Source: an uncultured bacterium
GTDB lineage: Bacteria; Cyanobacteriota; Vampirovibrionia; Gastranaerophilales; Gastranaerophilaceae
DNA length: 11,095 nucleotides
NCBI GenBank assembly: GCA_945910925.1
Contig: CAMDZX010000049.1
Location: 1-11,095, forward strand
Direction of reading: 5' to 3'
A program made the position numbers and the translations under genes. The notes below the pieces were generated by a model, which worked only from the letters and a program-made list of their open reading frames with translations, was not told where the DNA came from and did no database searches. Below, piece by piece: positions 6,377 through 11,095 of the stretch (position 1 is the stretch's first letter; each line of letters starts with the position of its first letter).

Positions 6377-7310
6377 AAATAAAATTGTTATTACGACCGG
6401 AGATTTTAACGGCATAGGAACAGAAATTACTATCAAAGCTCTGAACTATCTGGACTTACCGTCTGAAGAAGTTGTGATTGTTTCTAATCCTAAAATCCTT
6501 AATTTTTACGGAAAACTAAATAAAGATTATGAAACAATTACAATTCCTTATGAGGGCGAAATACTGCCGGGACAAGTTTCAAAAGAAGCAGGGGATTTTT
6601 CTTATCGTTCTCTGGTAACGGCTTGTCAACTTGAACCGCGTGCGATAGTAACGGCTCCAACTTGTAAAGAGGCTATGCACCTTGCGGGGCACAAGTTCAA
6701 CGGACAAACAGAAGTTCTTGAAAAATGTTTGTCACAAAACGGCGAAAAAGCAGAAATGTTGTTTATTTCAAACAGTTTTGATGTTTTCTTAATGACGCGT
6801 CATTGTGCAATAAAAGATATTAAGATTTCAGAAGATATGATTATTGAAAAAGTATTAAGGTTAAACCGTTTTTATAAAGAAAATCAAAAATTCGCATTAT
6901 GCGCATTGAATCCTCATGCCGGAGAGGATGGAATTATAGGCAGCGAAGAACAAGACATAATAATTCCTGCCGTGCATAAGCTTCAAAAACTGGGTGTTGA
7001 TATTACATTGCCTCAACCTGCCGATACTTTATTTGTTGATGCTGTCCAAAGCTATATTTCAGGTCGCAAAGCTCCTTACGATTGCTATATTGCAATGTAT
7101 CACGACCAGGGACTTATACCTATCAAATCTGTTGCGGGAGATAATACTGTTAATACAACAATAGGTTTGCCTATTCTGAGAACATCGCCCTCTCACGGAA
7201 CTGCATTTAATATTGCGGGGAAGAATATTGCAAAATACTCTTCTATGGTTGCCGCAATTAATACGGCATTGGAATTAACTCAATCAAAACATCATTGCCA
7301 AGTTGTTTAA
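6360..7310 (+). CDS. pdxA2: PdxA-family dehydrogenase, probable 4-phospho-sugar-acid dehydrogenase (PdxA2)
   Basis: NAD-dependent, metal-dependent dehydrogenase/decarboxylase of the PdxA family. Next to a DUF1537 kinase it most likely acts on 4-phospho-D-threonate or a related acid, giving dihydroxyacetone phosphate and CO2, rather than on 4-phosphohydroxythreonine for vitamin B6. Family motifs are TTGDFNGIG (12-20), KEAMHLAGHKFNGQTEVL (103-120), LNPHAGEDG (183-191), AMYHDQGL (245-252) and GLPILRTSPSHGTA (269-282). H148 and H248 align with metal ligands. Substitutions from canonical PdxA include GDFNGIG for GDPAGIG, NGQTE for PGHTE and SPSHG for SVDHG, which supports a divergent subgroup. The length of 316 residues is normal. 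The last 53 bases overlap ribD on the opposite strand. A role in pyridoxal phosphate synthesis cannot be excluded. Confidence 0.88.
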   Translation: MNNTYKNKIVITTGDFNGIGTEITIKALNYLDLPSEEVVIVSNPKILNFYGKLNKDYETITIPYEGEILPGQVSKEAGDFSYRSLVTACQLEPRAIVTAPTCKEAMHLAGHKFNGQTEVLEKCLSQNGEKAEMLFISNSFDVFLMTRHCAIKDIKISEDMIIEKVLRLNRFYKENQKFALCALNPHAGEDGIIGSEEQDIIIPAVHKLQKLGVDITLPQPADTLFVDAVQSYISGRKAPYDCYIAMYHDQGLIPIKSVAGDNTVNTTIGLPILRTSPSHGTAFNIAGKNIAKYSSMVAAINTALELTQSKHHCQVV

Positions 7311-8277
7311 CATTATCGGTTGCAAAAGTTTTAGCATCCGCAATTTTGATAACATTTTCTCCATCAAAAGATGATTTACCCGTGTTATCATTGAGTATTT
7401 TTGGGGCTATAAAATTATAAATTCTATCTGCTAAACCTGCCTTCAAAAAACTTCCGCAGAGTTTTCCGCCGGCTTCTACAAAAACGGACATTATTCCCAT
7501 CTTATATAAATTTTCGGATAGAGATATCAAATCCGTATACTCAATGCGCTCAATATTAGGATGTTCAAAAGTTTTTTCTGACACAATATAACACTTACCG
7601 TTTTTATATATTTCCGAATTAAAATCAGTTTTTAACTGTCGGTCAATAATTATTTTTGTTTTGTGCTTCATTGTCGGATTATCTGCAATTACTGTTGATG
7701 ACGAAGTTAATATACAATCGTATTTTTGTCTTAATTTATGTGCATAATCTCTAGCTTTAGCGGACGTAATCCACTTAGAATCGCCTTTACATGTTGAGAT
7801 TTTACCGTCCAGAGTAGAGGCAGTTTTTATAACAAAAAACGGACGTTTTTTTATGATATTAGTAAAAAACACCTCATTGAGTTTTAAGCCTTCTTTTTCT
7901 AAAACTCCTGTTATAACTTCAATCCCTGCATTTTTTAGTTTTTTGATTCCACCTGCGGCTTTTGGATTAGGGTCTGTATTTGAGATTACAACTCTTTTAA
8001 TTCCACGCTCAACTATCAAATCACTACATGGTGGCGTTTTCCCGTAATGGTTGCAAGGTTCGAGGTTTACAATAAGTGTTCCGTCTTTTTCTTCTCCGTT
8101 TTTTAGTTTTAAAAGCGCATCTCTTTCTGCGTGGGCTTCACCACACCTTTTGTGATACCCTTCGGAAATAATTTCTCCGAGCGAATTTAAGACTACGCAA
8201 CCTACCATAGGGTTTGGTGAAGTTTTACCCCTTTTTGCCAAATTAAAACATTTTCTCATCAATTTATTATAATTCAT
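7258..8277 (-). CDS. ribD: Bifunctional riboflavin biosynthesis deaminase/reductase
   Basis: RibD carries out the second and third steps of riboflavin synthesis: deamination of the GTP-derived pyrimidine and reduction of its ribosyl side chain. The N-terminal cytidine-deaminase-like domain (about 1-145) shows the zinc site HAE (H49, E51) with C75 and C84 in EPCNHYGKTPPC. The C-terminal NADPH-dependent reductase domain starts near residue 148 (RPFFVIKTASTLDGKIST) and includes GDSKWIT. I chose the start at 8277 (MNYNKLMRKC), giving 339 residues in line with the family. An in-frame ATG at 8343 would add an untypical hydrophobic leader and overlap the divergent gene. No strong RBS precedes 8277. 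It is not clustered with other rib genes and overlaps pdxA2 by 53 bases at the 3' end. Confidence 0.94.
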   Translation of the reverse strand: MNYNKLMRKCFNLAKRGKTSPNPMVGCVVLNSLGEIISEGYHKRCGEAHAERDALLKLKNGEEKDGTLIVNLEPCNHYGKTPPCSDLIVERGIKRVVISNTDPNPKAAGGIKKLKNAGIEVITGVLEKEGLKLNEVFFTNIIKKRPFFVIKTASTLDGKISTCKGDSKWITSAKARDYAHKLRQKYDCILTSSSTVIADNPTMKHKTKIIIDRQLKTDFNSEIYKNGKCYIVSEKTFEHPNIERIEYTDLISLSENLYKMGIMSVFVEAGGKLCGSFLKAGLADRIYNFIAPKILNDNTGKSSFDGENVIKIADAKTFATDNVKQLGNDVLIELIPMPY

Positions 8278-8288
8278 AATCTTTATAG

Positions 8289-8298
8289 TATTATAATA
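8289..8298. promoter_or_regulatory. Palindromic -10 region between ribD and UPF0173 gene
   Basis: TATTATAATA is a perfect palindrome containing TATAAT on both strands (8292-8297 on +, 8295-8290 on minus). For the + gene it gives a short leader with the RBS AAAGGAGGG. For ribD it would give a leader of only about 6 nt. Neither side has a good -35 hexamer at the usual spacing, so this is a tentative shared promoter core. Confidence 0.35.
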
Positions 8299-8319
8299 CA
8301 AGAACAAAGGAGGGCATAT

Positions 8320-8982
8320 ATGAAAATAACATATCTTGGACATAGTGCATTTGAAATCGTTTATAGAGATTCAACAATACTTATTGACCCATATTTAATA
8401 TGTTCTCCAAGCTACAATTTTAGAAACGTGACGAACATTTTCCTCACTCACGGTCACGGGGACCATCTCGGAAATTCTATAAATATTTCAAAAGCTACAG
8501 GTGCAGAAATAACTGCGGTATTTGAACTGGCAAATTATTGTGCAAAATTCGGGGTAAACACAAGAGGAATAAATCTCGGAGGATGGATTAAATTTCCTTT
8601 CGGAAAAGTAATTTTTGTTCCAGCTTTTCATTCTTCATCAACTCCCGACGGTGTATACGCAGGATGTGCATCAGGTATTATATTTGAGATTGAAGGTAAA
8701 AGGATATTCCACACGGGAGATACTTCGCTTAACACAGAAATGAAAGCAGCAAAAGAAGCGTATAAACCTGATATAGTTATGCTTCCTATTGGCGGAACAT
8801 ATACGATGGATGTTGAAAATGCTGCAATTGCTTCCGAATGGATAGGTGCAAATACGGTTATTCCTATGCACTATAATACATTTGATGCAATTAATGCCGA
8901 TGTTGAAGAATTTAAGAATTTAATTCTTCAACAAGGAAAAAATCCGCAAATTATGAAACCTAATGACTGCATTGAATTATAG
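8320..8982 (+). CDS. UPF0173 metal-dependent hydrolase (metallo-beta-lactamase fold)
   Basis: A 220-residue member of the UPF0173/YtkL group of metallo-beta-lactamase-fold hydrolases, related to UlaG. Their physiological substrates are mostly unknown, so I give no reaction. The first metal-binding motif is THGHGDH (H44, H46, D48, H49). Further likely ligands are H104 in PAFHSS, D134 in FHTGDTS and H184 in IPMHYNTF. The N-terminus MKITYLGHSAFEI and the length are typical of the group. The start is fixed by AAAGGAGGG seven bases upstream. The gene stands alone, divergent from ribD with only 42 bases between the starts. The fold assignment is firm; the biological role is not. Confidence 0.92.
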   Translation: MKITYLGHSAFEIVYRDSTILIDPYLICSPSYNFRNVTNIFLTHGHGDHLGNSINISKATGAEITAVFELANYCAKFGVNTRGINLGGWIKFPFGKVIFVPAFHSSSTPDGVYAGCASGIIFEIEGKRIFHTGDTSLNTEMKAAKEAYKPDIVMLPIGGTYTMDVENAAIASEWIGANTVIPMHYNTFDAINADVEEFKNLILQQGKNPQIMKPNDCIEL

Positions 8983-9025
8983 CTAATATAAAAAGATGAT
9001 TTTATTGTCATATTTCTAAATATAA

Positions 9026-9054
9026 TTAGACTTTTTCCGTTTCATCATTATATA
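9026..9054 (+). promoter_or_regulatory. Possible promoter of the 167-residue protein
   Basis: TTAGAC (9026-9031) and TATATA (9049-9054) are separated by 17 bases and lie 28 bases before the ATG at 9082. Both hexamers are imperfect. The region 8983-9081 otherwise shows only AT-rich sequence and the AAGGA ribosome binding site at 9069-9073. Confidence 0.3.
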
Positions 9055-9081
9055 TAGAGTAAAAATATAAGGATTCGGAAA

Positions 9082-9585
9082 ATGACATTAGGGGTTTATT
9101 CTAACAACTACATTCCACGAGAAAAGTATGCGATAAAGGATAGTACCGCAAATTCAGGTATGGAAAAAGACGGGCAAAACTCATTTCTTGAAGAATTCGC
9201 AAAAGATGAGGCAGCTGAAAAACGAATAAAATCGACATTAGAACGTGAAGAAAAGAAGTTAGAAGAAGCTGACGTATCTGCTTATACGATGCCTTCACAG
9301 TCGGCAATAAGAGATTATTTGGACAACTTTTTACTGATAAATGCAGAGCAGGTTGCCTGCTCAAATATGACTCAACATTTGATTAAAAGTGATGAGTTAA
9401 AAGAAACTCTGGGCTTTTTAAATACAGAGGCTGCTAAAACAATATTTAAAGGAAAGAAACGACCGGAGTTTTTAAGTAAACCTGTTAACGAGCAGTATAG
9501 ACCTTCACTTTTAACAACACGGGCGAAAAACAATTTCTTTAGCACAGGAATTGATTCAAGTACTAATAACTTTTTTATAAAATAG
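9082..9585 (+). CDS. Uncharacterised soluble protein with coiled-coil segment
   Basis: A 167-residue protein that I do not recognise. The start is supported by AAGGA (9069-9073) eight bases upstream. After a short tyrosine/asparagine-rich N-terminus, residues about 35-64 are dominated by Glu, Lys and Ala in a pattern suggesting a charged helix or coiled coil (for example REEKKLEEADV). A second helical region spans about 72-120, and a basic, Asn/Ser-rich tail ends in NNFFIK. There is no signal peptide or membrane segment. It appears to be monocistronic, followed by an AT-rich hairpin. Coding status rests on the RBS, length and amino-acid composition. Confidence 0.65.
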   Translation: MTLGVYSNNYIPREKYAIKDSTANSGMEKDGQNSFLEEFAKDEAAEKRIKSTLEREEKKLEEADVSAYTMPSQSAIRDYLDNFLLINAEQVACSNMTQHLIKSDELKETLGFLNTEAAKTIFKGKKRPEFLSKPVNEQYRPSLLTTRAKNNFFSTGIDSSTNNFFIK

Positions 9586-9621
9586 TTTATGTAAAGAATA
9601 TGTAAATATTCATTTATAAAC
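9585..9621 (+). terminator. AT-rich hairpin after the 167-residue gene
   Basis: Starting on the last base of the stop codon, GTTTAT, AAA and GAATAT pair with ATATTC, TTT and ATAAAC to form about 15 bp, with a 2-base and a 1-base bulge and a GTAA loop. A T-rich stretch follows but not immediately. It may terminate transcription or protect the 3' end; the low GC content makes this uncertain. Confidence 0.3.
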
Positions 9622-9708
9622 AGTTTATATTTTTATGCATTTTTGTTAGTATGTAAGCGACGAGGAGTCAACCAATATTCTGTTAATCATCTTTTAAAGG
9701 AGTGTGTT

Positions 9709-10386
9709 ATGGTAGTAAAGGCAATAAGCGGTGCTGATAATAATCGTGTTCAAACAGTACATCAAAAAACAGTAAGTGATGGTACAAAAGGCTTTATACT
9801 TGGTGCGGCTGCAGGTTTAATAGAAGGCTATACACGAAAAAGCTGGCTGACAAAAGATGCTCCTTCTGATACATTTGTAAAAAAGGTAAGTAAAGATTTA
9901 GAAACAACACTTCAACCGAAAGAACACAAAGAATTAGAAAAAGTAAATGCATTCTTTAAACAATTGACTAACTACCGAACAGATGTTTACAAAATGCGCG
10001 GAAGAATAGAAGATAGTACAGAATTAACAAATGCCATTAATAAACAAAAAGGTGAAAGCACAAAAGATGCACTAGACAGAATATTTTCTAATCCGGATAA
10101 GCTTCAAGTAAAAAAAGAACTGAGAGATTTACAAAACCGCACACAAGTTGATAAAAAAGTCAGCATATATACAGCAAGAAATATTGCAAACACCAATTTT
10201 GATACAAAAACAAAATCTTTGAAACAAGCTGCGGAGACTTCTGATGAAGTATTTGACATTCTAAAATCCGCTGCAAGAAGAATTAAAATAAAAACGGCAG
10301 TTCAACATGGTATTATTGGCGGATTTTTGGTCGGAACGGCAGGACTGTTATTGGGTGCACAACTAAATAATAAAAAAGACAAATAA
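9709..10386 (+). CDS. Uncharacterised protein with glycine-rich hydrophobic segments at both ends
   Basis: A 225-residue protein of unknown family. I chose the start at 9709 because AAAGGAG (9696-9702) lies just upstream; an in-frame ATG at 9643 has no such site. A short glycine-rich hydrophobic segment lies near the N-terminus (about 27-38, GFILGAAAGLI). A longer one lies at the C-terminus (about 201-219, with GIIGGFLVGTAGLLLGAQL) and is capped by a lysine-rich tail. Between them is a roughly 155-residue charged, mostly helical domain rich in Lys, Asp, Glu and Thr. This suggests a protein anchored to a membrane at one or both ends. Its stop codon lies only two bases before the end of the convergent rnpB RNA. 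Confidence 0.75.
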   Translation: MVVKAISGADNNRVQTVHQKTVSDGTKGFILGAAAGLIEGYTRKSWLTKDAPSDTFVKKVSKDLETTLQPKEHKELEKVNAFFKQLTNYRTDVYKMRGRIEDSTELTNAINKQKGESTKDALDRIFSNPDKLQVKKELRDLQNRTQVDKKVSIYTARNIANTNFDTKTKSLKQAAETSDEVFDILKSAARRIKIKTAVQHGIIGGFLVGTAGLLLGAQLNNKKDK

Positions 10387-10395
10387 AAAAGAAAA
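10380..10395 (-). terminator. T-rich 3' end of rnpB
   Basis: The 3' strand of the P1 helix runs into CTTTTTTATTTGTC on the minus strand, which lies over the last codons of the convergent gene. No strong local hairpin other than P1 is seen, so termination may use the U-tract with the folded RNase P core. The gene on the other strand gives up no coding capacity. Confidence 0.45.
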
Positions 10396-10735
10396 GCAGC
10401 TCATAAGCCGTGTTCTGTTTTAAGATAATCATCTGTCTGGTATTGTGATTACTCACAATCTCTAGCGATATTTTAGAAGTGGGCGGACAACCTTTAGCCT
10501 TCAATTCTATCTTGCATCCTATTCGGGTTTACCTGGCCGATACCTCTCGATATCGCCGGTGATGCTCTTACCTCACCGTTGCACCATCGCCTGTGATAAA
10601 TATATCCATCGGCAGTCTAACATTTCTGTGGCACTATCCACCGACTCACGTCGTCCGGAGTTTCTCCGGGAATCTGTCCTTGGATGCACGGACTTTCCTC
10701 ACTCTGTTGAGCGCGATTATCCGGCTGCTTTTCTT
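10389..10735 (-). ncRNA. rnpB: RNase P RNA, bacterial type A
   Basis: Catalytic RNA of ribonuclease P, which removes 5' leaders from tRNA precursors. On the minus strand the universal 5' element GAGGAAAGTCC lies within 10690-10700. The conserved central block GGTAAGAGCATCACCGGCG and GGTAAACCCGAATAGG follow, and the 3' element ACAGAACACGGCTTATGAGC completes the core. The ends are defined by a 12-bp P1 helix (AAGAAAAGCAGC at 10735-10724 with GCTGCTTTTCTT at 10400-10389), giving about 347 nt. A T-rich run follows immediately (CTTTTTTATTT). It occupies the whole stretch between the 225-residue gene and the rplT terminator; any reading frame within it is spurious. Confidence 0.96.
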
Positions 10736-10760
10736 GTATTAAATTTTCATAATTATAACA

Positions 10761-10787
10761 AAAACGGCTCAATTAAAGAGCCGTTTT
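10761..10787 (-). terminator. Rho-independent terminator of the rplT transcript
   Basis: A perfect 10-bp stem (AAAACGGCTC at 10761-10770 with GAGCCGTTTT at 10778-10787) with a 7-base loop lies 21 bases past the rplT stop codon. On the minus strand it is followed by a T-run (CCGTTTTTGTT). A TATAAT (10757-10752, minus strand) just downstream could serve as the rnpB -10, though no good -35 accompanies it. Confidence 0.85.
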
Positions 10788-10807
10788 ATATGATTTACAA
10801 AAACATA

Positions 10808-11095
10808 TTACGCAATAGCGGCTTTTGCTTTTTCCACCAACACAGAGAATGCTTCTTTATCATTAACAGCAAGGTCTGCAAGCATTTTTCTGTTTACGAT
10901 TATGTTAGCTTTTTTGCAAGCGTTAACAAATCTTGAGTAGTTCATACCTTCAGCTCTAACAGCTGCATTGATTCTTACAATCCATAGACGACGCATATTG
11001 CGTTTTGTAGTACGTCTGTCTCTGTAAGCGTATTTAAGAGCTTTCATTACAGCACAATTAGCGACTTTGAATATTCTGCTTCTTGCGCCTTTAAA
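10808..11095 (-). CDS. rplT: 50S ribosomal protein L20 (5' end outside window)
   Basis: L20 binds 23S rRNA early in large-subunit assembly. The 95 visible residues run from FKGARSRIFKVANCAVMKAL through AYRDRR, RRLWIVRINAAVR and RKMLADLAVNDKEAF to EKAKAAIA, covering the conserved core and C-terminus. About 20 N-terminal residues lie beyond the right edge, so the ATG at 11047 is internal and not the start. The variant resembles cyanobacterial L20 more than enterobacterial forms, consistent with a Melainabacteria-like host. In most bacteria rpmI precedes rplT, so it is expected just outside the window. A clear terminator follows, then rnpB on the same strand. Confidence 0.96.
   Translation of the reverse strand, partial: FKGARSRIFKVANCAVMKALKYAYRDRRTTKRNMRRLWIVRINAAVRAEGMNYSRFVNACKKANIIVNRKMLADLAVNDKEAFSVLVEKAKAAIA

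Noticed and set aside
10559..10936. Plus-strand reading frame of 125 codons across rnpB and rplT
   Set aside because: It runs antisense through the RNase P RNA and the L20 gene and shows no protein family features.
1..11095. Search for tRNA genes, CRISPR repeats and insertion sequences
   Set aside because: No cloverleaf, regularly spaced repeats, transposase motifs or long terminal inverted repeats were seen on either strand.

Overview
The window is low-GC DNA from what looks like a strict or facultative anaerobe. The best guess is a gut-type Gastranaerophilales (Vampirovibrionia/Melainabacteria, the non-photosynthetic relatives of cyanobacteria). The reasons are the cyanobacteria-like L20 and short SSB, the oxygen-sensitive class III ribonucleotide reductase, and several small lineage-type proteins with a short N-terminal [I/V]-x-F-x-[A/S] signature and glycine-rich membrane segments. 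This assignment is inference; no 16S rRNA or marker set is present.

Layout. 1-170: intergenic, with a plausible promoter and a very strong + strand terminator that could bound a tiny RNA. 171-3064 (minus): promoter, compact cobalamin (Cbl-II type) riboswitch, then nrdD and nrdG, making and activating the anaerobic ribonucleotide reductase. 3207-4578: three uncharacterised small proteins, one + strand and two in an overlapping minus-strand pair. 4677-7310 (+): promoter, ssb, a DUF1537 four-carbon acid sugar kinase and a PdxA-like dehydrogenase, all translationally overlapping. 7258-8277 (minus): ribD, whose 3' end overlaps the PdxA gene tail-to-tail. 8292-8982 (+): UPF0173 metallo-beta-lactamase-fold hydrolase. 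9082-10386 (+): two uncharacterised proteins. 10389-11095 (minus): RNase P RNA (rnpB), a rho-independent terminator, and the 3' part of rplT (L20), cut by the window edge.

How the genes work together. NrdG generates the glycyl radical on NrdD, which supplies dNTPs without oxygen or B12. The riboswitch in the leader suggests this B12-independent route is turned down when cobalamin is plentiful, presumably in favour of a B12-dependent reductase elsewhere in the genome. The DUF1537 kinase and PdxA-like enzyme form the known two-step pair that phosphorylates and then oxidatively decarboxylates a four-carbon sugar acid such as D-threonate to dihydroxyacetone phosphate, but here they sit behind ssb without the usual transporter or regulator. 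RibD (riboflavin), rnpB and rplT are housekeeping functions.

No mobile elements, CRISPR arrays or tRNA genes were seen. The most interesting observations are the compact cobalamin riboswitch on a class III reductase operon, the set of small proteins sharing the N-terminal signature and membrane-hairpin design, and the ssb-kinase-dehydrogenase operon.
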